DNA of 64,000 nt, from positions 299,015 through 363,014 of the forward strand of contig NZ_JBFBLC010000005.1 of assembly GCF_040702505.1 (NCBI RefSeq), written 5' to 3'. This document shows positions 25,426-34,202 of the stretch, piece after piece; within the stretch, counting starts at the first letter, position 1; each line of letters begins with the position of its first letter. The notes beneath the pieces are model-generated. The model was not told the origin of the DNA. It was given only the letters and a program-made list of their open reading frames with translations, and made no database searches. This DNA is from Terrabacter sp040702505. GTDB taxonomy: Bacteria; Actinomycetota; Actinomycetes; Actinomycetales; Dermatophilaceae. Position numbers and translations under genes: made by a program.

Positions 25426-27477
25426 GTGAGGCCCATGTGGGCACTGCGCGTGTCCCACAGTGCCGTCGTCGACCCGTGGCGCGGGAGGGAGCGTGCCCTG
25501 CGCCGCCGGGGCCACCGGGTCGACCTCGTGTCGGCTGCGGCATGGACCGAGGGCGGCCGGCGGATCACCTTGTCCCCGAGGGCCGCCGAGCCGGTCACGC
25601 CTGCGCGCACCTTCGGGTCGCACCCCGCTCTCTTTATCTACGACCCCCGCCCGCTGTGGCGCGCGCTGGGCCGTCCGGTCGACGTCGTCGACGTCCACGA
25701 GGAGCCGTATGCGCTCGCCACCGCCGAGGTGCTGCTCCTCCGGTGGCTGCGGCGGCAGCGCGCCCCCTACCTCGTCTACTCCGCGCAGAACCTCGACAAG
25801 CGCCACCCCGTCCCGTTCCGCTGGCTCGAGCGGGCCGTCCTGCGTCATGCGGCCGGGGTCGTGGTGTGCAACGCGGCAGCCGGGCGCAACGTGGAGCGCA
25901 AGGGCTTCCCGGGGCGAGCATGCGTCGTCGACCTCGGCACCGACCTGAACGTCTTCACCCCGAGGGCGTATGCCGTCCGCCCGCGCGAGGTGCCTGTCGT
26001 CGGGTTCGCCGGTCGGCTCGAGCCCGGCAAGGGCGCCGACGTGCTGCTGCGGGCGGCGGCCCTTGAGCCGGGCCTGCGGGTGCGGCTCGTCGGCGACGGG
26101 CCGGAGCGTGGCGCGCTCGAGGCGCTGGTGCGGACGCTCGGGATCGCCGACCGCGTCGAGCTGCTCGGGTCGCTGGAGCCCGAGGCCCTCGCCGAATTCT
26201 ACCGCGAGCTGGACGTCCTCGCGGTCCCGTCGCTGAGCACCTCCTCGTGGGTCGAGCAGTTCGGCCGGGTGGCGATCGAGGCCATGGCGTGCGGCACCCC
26301 GGTCGTCGTCAGCGACAGCGGCGCGCTGCCGGAGGTGGTCGGCGACGCGGCACTGGTCGTGGCCGAGAACGACCCGGCGCAGCTGGCCAAGGCCCTCGCC
26401 GCCGTGACACAGGACCCCGGGCTCGCCGACCGGTTGCGCACCGCGGGCCTGGCTCGTGCCGCGGCCACGTCGTGGGACCACGTCGCCCTCGAGCAGGAGG
26501 ACGCCTACCGCGCCGCCACGAAGCAGTGGTCGAGCGAGCCACCCACGGACGCAAGGCGGCTCGAGGTGGTCGTCGTCGCATACGGCAGGCCCGACCTCGT
26601 GCGGCAGGCGCTGTCGCCGCTGACGGAGCTGCCGCTCACCGTTGTCGACAACTCGTCCTCCACCGAGGTGCGGGCGGTCGCCGAGAGCGCAGGCGCCCGC
26701 TATGTCGACCCCGGACGCAACGGCGGGTTCGGCGCCGGCGTCAACGAGGCGCTGCGACACGTGGACCCGGCGGCCGACGTGCTGCTCGTCAACCCCGACG
26801 CCATCATCGCCCCGGCAGACGTCGCAGGGCTGCACGCCGCCCTGCTCGCCGGGCCCGACCTCGCCAGCGTCGGCCCGGCCCAGGTCGATGCGGACGGCCG
26901 GCCGGCGCGGGTGGAGTGGCCCTTCCCGTCCCCCTGGGGCACGTGGGTGGAGGCGGTCGGGCTCGGGCGGCTGCGCCGCGACCGCTACGTCATCGGCTCG
27001 GTCCTGCTGCTGCGCCGTGAGGCGATCGAGCACGTCGGCCCCTTCGACGACGAGCGCTTCTTCCTCTACGCCGAGGAGACCGACTGGGCGCGCCGCGCCA
27101 CGCTCCTCGGATGGCGCCACGCGCTCGTGCCCGAGGCGCACGCGGTGCACGTCGGCGCGGCCACGAGCGACGACCCGACCAGGCGCGAGGGGCACTTCCA
27201 CGCCGCGCAGGAGACCTACCTGCGCAAGCACCACGGCGACCTCGGCTGGCAGCTGGCGCGTGCCGGGCAGGTGGTGGGCTCCGCCGCGCGCGGGCTGGTC
27301 CTGCCCGGGGGGCGAGCTGCCGCGGCCCGCGCGCGTGCTCGGCTCTACCTGCGTGGCCCCGCACGAGCCGAGGTGCGACCGGACGACTTCCGCGCGCTGC
27401 AGCCCGAGCCGCTCGAGCGCGTCGTCGCCGGGGCCGAGGACGGGGTCGGGGCAGGGGTAGGGGCGGGGCCGGCATGA
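25426..27477 (+). CDS. Fused glycosyltransferase: GT4 domain followed by GT2 domain
   Basis: This protein of about 683 residues joins two enzymes. Residues about 1-375 form a GT4 domain (VVGFAGRLEPGKGADVLL; SSWVEQFGRVAIEAMACG). Residues about 380-620 form a rhamnosyltransferase-like GT2 domain (VVVVAYGRPDLV, VDNSSSTEVRAV, NGGFGAGVNEALRH, ERFFLYAEETDWARR). A fusion would let one polypeptide add two successive sugars. The GTG at 25426 is 5 nt after AGGGGGA, and an ATG at 25435 is the alternative. It opens a run of seven genes to 33380 that are mostly coupled by 4-nt overlaps. The tail is Gly/Ala-rich and low complexity. Confidence 0.83.
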   Translation: MRPMWALRVSHSAVVDPWRGRERALRRRGHRVDLVSAAAWTEGGRRITLSPRAAEPVTPARTFGSHPALFIYDPRPLWRALGRPVDVVDVHEEPYALATAEVLLLRWLRRQRAPYLVYSAQNLDKRHPVPFRWLERAVLRHAAGVVVCNAAAGRNVERKGFPGRACVVDLGTDLNVFTPRAYAVRPREVPVVGFAGRLEPGKGADVLLRAAALEPGLRVRLVGDGPERGALEALVRTLGIADRVELLGSLEPEALAEFYRELDVLAVPSLSTSSWVEQFGRVAIEAMACGTPVVVSDSGALPEVVGDAALVVAENDPAQLAKALAAVTQDPGLADRLRTAGLARAAATSWDHVALEQEDAYRAATKQWSSEPPTDARRLEVVVVAYGRPDLVRQALSPLTELPLTVVDNSSSTEVRAVAESAGARYVDPGRNGGFGAGVNEALRHVDPAADVLLVNPDAIIAPADVAGLHAALLAGPDLASVGPAQVDADGRPARVEWPFPSPWGTWVEAVGLGRLRRDRYVIGSVLLLRREAIEHVGPFDDERFFLYAEETDWARRATLLGWRHALVPEAHAVHVGAATSDDPTRREGHFHAAQETYLRKHHGDLGWQLARAGQVVGSAARGLVLPGGRAAAARARARLYLRGPARAEVRPDDFRALQPEPLERVVAGAEDGVGAGVGAGPA

Positions 27478-28907
27478 GTGGCGCCGCGCTGGGTCGTGTC
27501 CCACGCCCGAGCCGTCTTCGGCGTCCGGGCGGTGGCGGCGCGCTCGCCCGTGCGGCGCTCCTGCTTGCTGGTCTGGTGCTCGTCACGGCCGTCGGGCACC
27601 TCGCGGTCACCGCGCCCGAGGCGGCCGTCCTCGTCTCCGTGGCGGTGCTCGCCATCGGTGTCACGGCGGTGCAGCCCGGGCTGGTCCCGCTCGCCGTCCT
27701 GCCGCTGCTCCTCGTCGTCGTCCGGGTCGGCAGCAGCGGCGTCGACCTGTCCGTGTCCGACCTGGCCCTCGCCGCGGCCTCGGTGCCGGCGCTGTTCCTC
27801 GCCCGGCGCCCGTTCTCTTCGGGCCTTCGCGCGGTCCTGTGGGCGTGGTCGGCCTACCAGTTCGCCACCCTCGTGACGGTCGTCAACAACCCGTATGCCG
27901 CCAACGCCGTCGAGTGGGCGCACGCCGGTGTCATGGTGGCGGGCTCGCTCCTCGTGGGCTGGGCGGTGGGCGCCAACGGGCACGCGCGCACCGGCGTCCG
28001 GCTGCTGATCGGCAGCATCGCGGTGCTCGCGGTCGGCACGGTGGTCCAGGGGGTGACGCACGCGGCGCACGGCGACCTCGCGCCCGTCTACCCGACCTTC
28101 CCGTTCGCGATGCACAAGAACTTCGCCGGCACCGTCTGTGCGCTCGGGGCGGCCATGGTCTACGCCCGGCCGGCCTGGGCCGGGCTCGGCCGCCGCTGGT
28201 CGCGCGTGCTCATGGCGCTGATGCTCGCCGCCGTGCTCTTCACCCAGTCCCGGCAGGCCGTCGTCGGGCTCGCTGCGGCCGTCTTCGTGCTCGTGCTGCG
28301 CGGCCGCAGCGATCGGAGGCGCTCGAAGCTCGTCCTGCTCCTCGTCGCGCCGTTGCTGCTGTTCGTCACCAACCTGGTGCAGGACCAGGTGCAGTCCGGC
28401 AACCAGTTCAACTCCGTCTTCCAGCGCCTCACCTGGTTCCAGGACTCGGTCACGGTGTGGAGCACCGACCCGTGGTTCGGGGTGGGGCTGCGCTGGTGGT
28501 ACACCGACCGGTTCCCGTTCCAGTTCCAGCCGCCCAACGCTGAGGTCGAGGTGCTGACGTCGGCCGGCGTCGTGGGGCTCGCCGCGTTCATCGGGCTCAT
28601 GGTCGTCGCGCTTCGCGTGGCCTGGCGCCTCGACCCCGCCTACGGCTCGCTCGCCGTGGCCGTGCTCGTCTCCCGGCTGGTCCAGGGCCAGCTGGACCTG
28701 TTCTGGTCGGCGGTGCAGGGCTCGGTGCCGTTCGTGGTCCTGGGGTTGTGCCTCGGCGCCGCCCGGTTCGCCGAACACGGCCCGGGCCGGGGTGCCTCGG
28801 GCGCGGCGGCCGAGGCCCTTCCTCCCGACGCGGCCCAGAGACCGGACGAGCGGGACGAGCGAGGCGGTGGCGGCCCGGCCGGCGACCGGGTTGCGAGCAC
28901 CGCATGA
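27474..28907 (+). CDS. O-antigen ligase/polymerase family (Wzy-like) membrane protein
   Basis: The 477-residue protein has about ten to twelve membrane helices and a periplasmic-side motif FAMHKNFAGTVC matching the H-x-NxxG element of the O-antigen ligase (Wzy_C) family. The conserved polar loop FGVGLRWWY comes later in the sequence. It should polymerise or ligate lipid-linked repeat units at the outer face of the membrane. The ATG overlaps the previous stop (ATGA). The last 40 residues are charged and low complexity. Confidence 0.82.
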   Translation: MSGAALGRVPRPSRLRRPGGGGALARAALLLAGLVLVTAVGHLAVTAPEAAVLVSVAVLAIGVTAVQPGLVPLAVLPLLLVVVRVGSSGVDLSVSDLALAAASVPALFLARRPFSSGLRAVLWAWSAYQFATLVTVVNNPYAANAVEWAHAGVMVAGSLLVGWAVGANGHARTGVRLLIGSIAVLAVGTVVQGVTHAAHGDLAPVYPTFPFAMHKNFAGTVCALGAAMVYARPAWAGLGRRWSRVLMALMLAAVLFTQSRQAVVGLAAAVFVLVLRGRSDRRRSKLVLLLVAPLLLFVTNLVQDQVQSGNQFNSVFQRLTWFQDSVTVWSTDPWFGVGLRWWYTDRFPFQFQPPNAEVEVLTSAGVVGLAAFIGLMVVALRVAWRLDPAYGSLAVAVLVSRLVQGQLDLFWSAVQGSVPFVVLGLCLGAARFAEHGPGRGASGAAAEALPPDAAQRPDERDERGGGGPAGDRVASTA

Positions 28908-30028
28908 CGACGGTCGTGCAGATCACCCCCGAGATCGGCCCGGGCACCGGCGTCGGCGCCGTGGCCCACCATCTCGAGCTGGAGTGGCGCCGACTCGGCG
29001 TCGACGTACGCCGGCTGACCCTCGCCGAGGCGGGGGGCGCGTGGCTGCCGCAGCGCCGCGGCGGGGTGCGCGGCCGGCTGGCGCTCGTCGCGAGGGTGGT
29101 GTGGTTCTCGACCGTGGGAACGGTCCGGGCCCGCCGGCACCTGCGCGGGCACCCCGATCAGCTGTCGGTCTGCCACAACGACGCGCTCGCCGGCGACGTC
29201 TATGTCAACCACGGCCTCGTCGAGGTCGCCATGCGGGCTCGGGGCTACCACCGGCTGCGCCTGCTGCGCAACCCGTTGCACCTGTTCACCACGGTGCGCG
29301 ACCGGATCCGCTACTCCCGCAGCGGCACTCATCGTCTCGTCATCAACCTCGTCGGTGAGGAGGATCGGCTCCTGCGCGAGACCCATCCGCGCCTCGCGAT
29401 CCCGACGGTCGTCATCGGCAACGGGGTCGACGTCGAGCGGTTCCGGCCGCCCACCGCCGCTGAACGGGACGAGGCCCGGCGACGGCTGCGCCTGGGCCCG
29501 GCCGACCAGGTGGTGCTCTTCATCGGCAACGAGTTCGGTCGCAAGGGCCTGCCGCTGCTTGTCGAGGCCGTGGCCGCCATGGACCCGCAGGTGCACCTCG
29601 TCGTCGTCGGCGGCACAGGCGATGTCGTCGCCGCCGAGGCCGGCCAGCGGGCGGCACGTGCGCTCGGGGACCGGCTGTACTTCGTCGGAGCGCACGCCGA
29701 CCCGCGGCCCTGGCTGCACGCCGCGGACGCGCTCGCGATGCCCAGCGCGTACGAGTCCTATGGGCTCGTGGTCCTCGAGGCGCTCGCCTGCGGCCTGCCG
29801 GTGGTGGCGACGTCGACCGGCTGCGTGCCCGACGTCGTGACCGACGGTGTCACCGGGGCCGTCGTGGAGCGCACCGTGCCCGCGCTGGCCGCCGGGCTCA
29901 CCCGGGCGCTCGCCCTCGACCCCGTTGCCACCCGGCGCGCCGCCCGTGAGACCGCCGAGCAGCACTCGTGGGCCGTCGTGGCGCGGCGCTACCTCGACGT
30001 GCTCCAGGGCCTGGAGCGGACGCCGTGA
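28904..30028 (+). CDS. Glycosyltransferase family 4
   Basis: The 374-residue GT-B enzyme has TPEIGPGTGVGAVAHHL at the start, VLFIGNEFGRKGLPLLVEAV in the middle and PSAYESYGLVVLEALACGLPV at the donor site (E-x7-E). It is translationally coupled on both sides (ATGA upstream, GTGA downstream) within the 25426-33380 operon. It adds a sugar during repeat-unit assembly; the donor is unknown. Confidence 0.85.
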   Translation: MTTVVQITPEIGPGTGVGAVAHHLELEWRRLGVDVRRLTLAEAGGAWLPQRRGGVRGRLALVARVVWFSTVGTVRARRHLRGHPDQLSVCHNDALAGDVYVNHGLVEVAMRARGYHRLRLLRNPLHLFTTVRDRIRYSRSGTHRLVINLVGEEDRLLRETHPRLAIPTVVIGNGVDVERFRPPTAAERDEARRRLRLGPADQVVLFIGNEFGRKGLPLLVEAVAAMDPQVHLVVVGGTGDVVAAEAGQRAARALGDRLYFVGAHADPRPWLHAADALAMPSAYESYGLVVLEALACGLPVVATSTGCVPDVVTDGVTGAVVERTVPALAAGLTRALALDPVATRRAARETAEQHSWAVVARRYLDVLQGLERTP

Positions 30029-31044
30029 GGGTCCTCCACGCGGTCCGGTCGGATGCCTTCGCGGGGGTCGAGAACCACGTGGCCCGCCTGGCTCGCGCCC
30101 AGCACGAGGCGGGCGACGACGTCGTGGTCGTCGGCGGCGACCCGGCCCGCATGTCCCAGGTGGCCGGCGACGGCGTGCGCACCCTCGCCGCCACGACGGT
30201 GACGCAGGTGCTCGCTGCCGTGCGCCGCTGCGCCGTGCGAGCCGACGTCATCCACGCCCACATGACCGCTGCCGAGATCGCCTGCGCTGCAAGCCTCTTC
30301 GGGATGGAGCGGCCGCTGGTCGTGACACGGCACTTCGCGCGGGACCGTGGGAGCAACCCGGTCTCGGCGCTGGCGGCCGCGGCCGCCGCGCGCCGCGTCG
30401 ATGTGCAGATCGCCATCAGCCGCTACGTCGCCGACGCCGTGGCGGGCACGAGCACCGTCATCCACCCGGGTGTCGAGTCCACCGCCACGACGGCAGGTTC
30501 CGGGCAGCGCGACCTCGTGGTCCTCGTCGCGCAGCGCCTGGAGCCCGAGAAGGAGACGCACGTGGCGCTGCGGGCCTTCGCCGCGGCTGGTGTCGCAGCA
30601 CTGGGCTGGCGGCTCGACATCGCCGGGGCCGGCGCCGAGCGGGGGCGCCTGGCCGCCCTCGCGCGCGATCTCGGGATCGCCGACGCGGTGCGCTTCCTCG
30701 GTCACCGCAGCGACGTGCCTCAGCTCATGGAGCGCGCCGGGGTGCTCCTCGCGCCCTGCCCCGACGAGGGACTCGGGCTCACCGTGCTCGAGGCCATGGC
30801 TGCCGCGCTGCCGGTCGTCGCCGTGGGCGCCGGCGGCCACCTCGAGACCGTGGGCGCCGTCACGGGTGCGGCTCTCCATCCCGCCGGCGACGCCGCCTGT
30901 GCCGGTCGGTTGCTCGCAGGCCTGGCCACCGACCCTCATCGGCGGGACGCCTACGGTGCCGCGCTGCAAGAGGTTCAGCGCGAGGGGTTCACCCCGGCGC
31001 ACCAGGCGCGGGAGACTGCCATGGTCTACCGGAGGGTGGTCTGA
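30025..31044 (+). CDS. Glycosyltransferase family 4
   Basis: The 339-residue protein begins with VLHAVRSDAFAGVENHVA, has HAHMTAAEIACAAS and VTRHFARDRGSNP (acceptor-side elements), and carries VLLAPCPDEGLGLTVLEAMAAALPV as the donor-binding block. The GTG start overlaps the preceding stop (GTGA). It lies between two other glycosyltransferase genes of the same operon. Confidence 0.84.
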   Translation: MRVLHAVRSDAFAGVENHVARLARAQHEAGDDVVVVGGDPARMSQVAGDGVRTLAATTVTQVLAAVRRCAVRADVIHAHMTAAEIACAASLFGMERPLVVTRHFARDRGSNPVSALAAAAAARRVDVQIAISRYVADAVAGTSTVIHPGVESTATTAGSGQRDLVVLVAQRLEPEKETHVALRAFAAAGVAALGWRLDIAGAGAERGRLAALARDLGIADAVRFLGHRSDVPQLMERAGVLLAPCPDEGLGLTVLEAMAAALPVVAVGAGGHLETVGAVTGAALHPAGDAACAGRLLAGLATDPHRRDAYGAALQEVQREGFTPAHQARETAMVYRRVV

Positions 31045-31045
31045 C

Positions 31046-32200
31046 GTGGATCTCGTCGTGGCGTCGCTCGAGGCCTGGGACGGCGTGTGGCGCCGCAACC
31101 AGCACCTCGTCGCGGAGCTGCTGCGCCGCGACCCGGCCCTGCGCGTGCTGTTCGTCGAGCCGGCGACGGATCCGCTCCACACGGTGCTGGGCGCCGGGCC
31201 ACCGCGACGCGGGCGCGGCCTGCGCCCCGCCCCCCAGCTGGAAGGGGTAGGCCCGGATGCCCTGTGGCTGCTCGAGCCGACCAAGTGGCTGCCCCGGCGC
31301 GTGGACCGGCACCTCGACGAACGCTGGGCGCGGCAGGTGCTGCGCGCGGTCCGCACCCTCGGCATGACCGATCCGCTGCTCTGGGTCAACGATCCCGCGG
31401 GGGCGATGCTGGTCGAGGCGACCACCTGGCCGTCGTTCTACGACGTGACCGACGACTGGACGCTCGCCGACCGGCCGGCAGCCGAGCTCGAGCGCGTCAC
31501 CGCGCAGGAGCACGTCCTGCTCACCCGCTGCGACGAGGTCGTGGTCTGCTCGCCCGCCCTGGCCGCGAGCAAGGGAGGGGACCGTCCCACGACGCTCATC
31601 CGCAACGGCGTCGACACCGCGGCGTATGCCGTGCCCCACCGCCGGCCGCTCGACCTGCCGTCCGCCCCGGTCGCGGTCTACGTCGGGACGCTCCACCGGG
31701 ACCGGCTCGACGTCGAGCTGTGCGAGGCCACCGCCCGCGCGCTCGCGGGTGCGGCGTGCCTGGTGCTCGTCGGACCCGACGCGCTGCCGGCCGAGGAGCA
31801 CGCGCGACTGGCCGAGGCCGGGGTCGTCCTGCTCGGCGCACGTCCGAGCGCCGAGGTGCCGGCCTACGTGCAGCACGCCGACGTCCTCGTCGTGCCGCAC
31901 GTCGTCACGCCCTTCACCGACAGCCTCGACCCGATCAAGCTGTACGAGTACCAGGCCTCCGGGCGCCTGGTCGTGTCCACCCCCGTAGCGGGCTTCCGCG
32001 ACGCCGACGACCCGCTCGTCACGGTGGCGCCGGGGGAGCGCTTCGTCGCCGCCGTGGTCGGGGCGGTAACTCGCCACGTCGGCAGCACTCCCGGCGAGCA
32101 AGGTGACGCCGAGCGTGCCCGCCAGTGGGACTGGTCCCGCCGGGTCGACGAGCTGGAGCAGGTGATCGGCCGCCTGCGCCCGTCCGCGAGGCGGGCATGA
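31046..32200 (+). CDS. Glycosyltransferase, GT-B fold (GT4/TuaH-like)
   Basis: The 384-residue protein starts with LVVASLEAWDGVWRRNQHL and contains WPSFYDVTDDWTLA, a pattern of TuaH-like glycosyltransferases. A GT-B C-terminal domain follows, with VYVGTLHRDRLD, PHVVTPFTDSLDPIKLYEYQASG and a final basic helix. The GTG start lies 1 nt after the previous stop. Its sequence is more diverged from the other GT4 enzymes here, so the exact family is uncertain, but a glycosyltransferase role is clear. Confidence 0.8.
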   Translation: MDLVVASLEAWDGVWRRNQHLVAELLRRDPALRVLFVEPATDPLHTVLGAGPPRRGRGLRPAPQLEGVGPDALWLLEPTKWLPRRVDRHLDERWARQVLRAVRTLGMTDPLLWVNDPAGAMLVEATTWPSFYDVTDDWTLADRPAAELERVTAQEHVLLTRCDEVVVCSPALAASKGGDRPTTLIRNGVDTAAYAVPHRRPLDLPSAPVAVYVGTLHRDRLDVELCEATARALAGAACLVLVGPDALPAEEHARLAEAGVVLLGARPSAEVPAYVQHADVLVVPHVVTPFTDSLDPIKLYEYQASGRLVVSTPVAGFRDADDPLVTVAPGERFVAAVVGAVTRHVGSTPGEQGDAERARQWDWSRRVDELEQVIGRLRPSARRA

Positions 32201-32982
32201 CCCACCCAACGCCGGGTACGCCGTTGCACGTCAGCGCGCTCGGGGTCACGATCGCCATCCACGTCGGGCACGAGGGCCTGCGTGCGCTGGCCGCGACGGC
32301 CTGGTCCGGGTGCGCCGCCTCAGCCCCGCACGATGGAGAAGGGGCCCGGCAGGTGAGCGCCCCCGTGGTGGCTGCCGATGCCGGACCGGCCGAGCTCGCC
32401 CGGGCGCTGCAGGACCTCACCCAGCTCGTCACGCGTGAGGCCATCGCCGCCCGAGCCGGCCGACTCCTGATGTTCCACGCCGGCGCCCTGTGCGACCAGA
32501 CCACCGGAGCGACGATCGCGATGGTGGCTCCGGGCGGCACGGGCAAGACCACCGTCGTGCGCGCCCTCGGCCGCGGCCGGGGCTACGTCTCCGACGAGAC
32601 GGTGGCGGTCGACGACCACCACCGGGTCGTGCCGTACTGCAAACCGCTGTCGGTGCGGCGCCCCGAGCGGCCGGACGTCAAGGACGAGCTGGCACCGGCG
32701 CAGCTGTCGCTGGCCGCCCCCGCCGTGCAGCCGTGGCTCGCAGGCCTGGTCGTCCTGCGGCGTGACCTCCCGGCCGGAGCCGGCGTCCTCGTCGAGCCGG
32801 TCGACGCCCTCGACGCGCTCGTGCTGCTCGCGCCCGAGACGTCCTCACTGGCGCGTCTCGACCGGCCGCTGCAGCGACTGGCCCGCCTCATCGAGTCGGT
32901 CGGTGGCCTGCGCCGCGTGCGCTTCCACGACGCCGTCGACCTCGAGCCGCTCGTCGCCGACGTGCTGGCGAGGAGGAGGTGA
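32197..32982 (+). CDS. HprK-like serine kinase domain protein
   Basis: The 261-residue protein lacks the N-terminal HprK domain and resembles the kinase half of HPr kinase/phosphorylase. His94 (FHAGAL) precedes the P-loop APGGTGKTT at residues 111-119 (Lys117), and YVSDETVAVDD at about 130-139 matches the conserved SDD-like element, followed by KPLSVRRPE. Such truncated kinases include lasso-peptide kinases that phosphorylate a C-terminal serine, and HprK-related kinases of polysaccharide/exosortase loci. It is coupled to the preceding glycosyltransferase (ATGA) and followed at once by a PqqD-like gene. The substrate is unknown; carbon-catabolite HPr control is unlikely given the context. Confidence 0.78.
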   Translation: MTHPTPGTPLHVSALGVTIAIHVGHEGLRALAATAWSGCAASAPHDGEGARQVSAPVVAADAGPAELARALQDLTQLVTREAIAARAGRLLMFHAGALCDQTTGATIAMVAPGGTGKTTVVRALGRGRGYVSDETVAVDDHHRVVPYCKPLSVRRPERPDVKDELAPAQLSLAAPAVQPWLAGLVVLRRDLPAGAGVLVEPVDALDALVLLAPETSSLARLDRPLQRLARLIESVGGLRRVRFHDAVDLEPLVADVLARRR

Positions 32983-32987
32983 ACGGG

Positions 32988-33380
32988 ATGGGCGACGTGA
33001 CCGGGGGTAGCGGGGTCGTCGACGGTGCGCTGCCCGGGGAGCCGCCGCGCGAGGACGATCTGCGGGAGGACACCGAGCTGCGGACGGGTCGCGTCGTCGA
33101 TCAGGTCTCGACCGAGCAGGGCACCGTCGTCATGGTCGGGCTCGGCCCGAGCTTCCACGTCGTGCGCCTCTCCCCGCTCGGCGCGGAGGTGCTGCGCCTC
33201 GTCACCCCCGGCACGACACTCGCGCGCCTGGCCCGGGAGCTGCGGGAGAGCCTCGGCGAGCCACCGTCGGGAGACCTCGTCGAGCTGGTCCGTGCAGCCG
33301 TCCTCGACCTGGCCCGGCAACGCGTCATCGTCGCAGGTCAGCGGCCAAAAAGGGGCATCGCCGACATCTCGACGGACTGA
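32988..33380 (+). CDS. PqqD-like small protein (RiPP-recognition-element fold), second copy
   Basis: The protein has about 130 residues with a disordered acidic N-terminus of about 25-30 residues, then a PqqD-like domain: VVDQVSTEQGTVVMVGLGPSFHVVRLSPLG, E-V-L-R-L, and a helical end VRAAVLDLARQRVIV. A very strong ribosome binding site AGGAGGAGG lies 9-17 nt before the ATG at 32988; a GTG at 32979 that overlaps the kinase stop is the alternative. It probably presents a peptide to the HprK-like kinase encoded just upstream. It differs in length and sequence from the PqqD-like protein at 23602. Confidence 0.68.
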   Translation: MGDVTGGSGVVDGALPGEPPREDDLREDTELRTGRVVDQVSTEQGTVVMVGLGPSFHVVRLSPLGAEVLRLVTPGTTLARLARELRESLGEPPSGDLVELVRAAVLDLARQRVIVAGQRPKRGIADISTD

Positions 33381-33486
33381 TCGGCGGACACCCGTCCAAG
33401 GTGTGCGAATCCGGTACCAGAGGCGTCGAAGAGGACTACCTTGACGAAGCACTGGGGGTTCTTCGTCATCGAGTGGGGGAACATCA

Positions 33487-34116
33487 ATGTCACAGATCCA
33501 CGGCGCCGGCACGGCGCCTCCGAGGGCCGCGTCACCGAGCCGGCGGTCGGTCGTCAAGGGCGCGGCGTGGGCCGTCCCGGCGGTCGTCGTGGCGGGCGCA
33601 GCGCCCACCGTCGCCGCCTCAGCGGGACCGCTCTCCTTCACCGGTGGGGCGTGCAAGCTGCCCGGCGGCTCCACCGACACGTTCAAGGGCTACGTCTTCG
33701 AGCTCACCGCGGTGAACACGGTCGGTCCCAACCCGACGACCGGCATCACCGTCATCACCGCCGTCGCCGTCAACGGCACCCCCGTCACCTCGTTCGCCGC
33801 CTCGGTGCGGTCGGGCCCGACCTGCTCCGGCTCCTGCACGACCGTCAGCTGCGGGGCGCCGGCGGAGCACTACTTCTGCACGCCGGATGCCTCGACGCAG
33901 CAGGTGCTCGTCTACACCGGTGCCAAGCCGACCGGCAACAGCCAGAACGCCGAGATGACCCTGACCTACCAGCGCTACGACTGCCTCGGCGGCAACACGT
34001 GCGCACCGGTCGGTGCGCCGACCACGATCAGCAGTGGCCTGCGCAGCACGCCGTCGGCTCCCGGTCCCAACCAGGGCAGCTGCCAGGTCCAGAACATCTT
34101 CCCGCTCCCGTCCTGA
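33487..34116 (+). CDS. Tat-exported cysteine-rich protein of unknown function
   Basis: The 209-residue protein starts with a twin-arginine signal: Arg19-Arg20 in SRRSVVKGAAWAVP, a hydrophobic stretch and an Ala-x-Ala-like cleavage region near residue 44. The mature part (about 165 residues) is Thr/Ser/Gly-rich with eight cysteines, enough for four disulfides. It ends in NIFPLPS, a C-terminal serine. A strong GGGGGAA ribosome binding site precedes the ATG. It follows the HprK-like/PqqD pair by 106 bp, which makes it a candidate substrate, but nothing in the sequence proves this. No domain was recognised. Confidence 0.75.
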   Translation: MSQIHGAGTAPPRAASPSRRSVVKGAAWAVPAVVVAGAAPTVAASAGPLSFTGGACKLPGGSTDTFKGYVFELTAVNTVGPNPTTGITVITAVAVNGTPVTSFAASVRSGPTCSGSCTTVSCGAPAEHYFCTPDASTQQVLVYTGAKPTGNSQNAEMTLTYQRYDCLGGNTCAPVGAPTTISSGLRSTPSAPGPNQGSCQVQNIFPLPS

Positions 34117-34151
34117 CGGGCGTCACGGGCCAGGAACAGGAGACGACGCGA

Positions 34152-34190
34152 GCGGCGGCGACCGGGACCGGTTGCCGCCGCTTCGTTTTC
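34152..34190 (+). terminator. Intrinsic terminator after the Tat-exported protein gene
   Basis: A 14-bp GC-rich stem (GCGGCGGC-rACCGG with one G-T pair) and a tiny loop are followed by TTCGTTTT. The gene on the other side is convergent, so it may serve both. Confidence 0.8.
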
Positions 34191-34202
34191 GCGCACTGCC
34201 TC

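Noticed and set aside
32197..32982. HPr kinase of carbon catabolite repression
   Set aside because: Only the P-loop half is present, no HPr or PTS gene is near, and the gene is embedded in a glycan operon next to a PqqD-like gene.
22685..33380. A lasso-peptide biosynthetic cluster
   Set aside because: No asparagine-synthetase-like cyclase, no transglutaminase-like protease and no typical precursor peptide were seen; only the tailoring-type genes are present.
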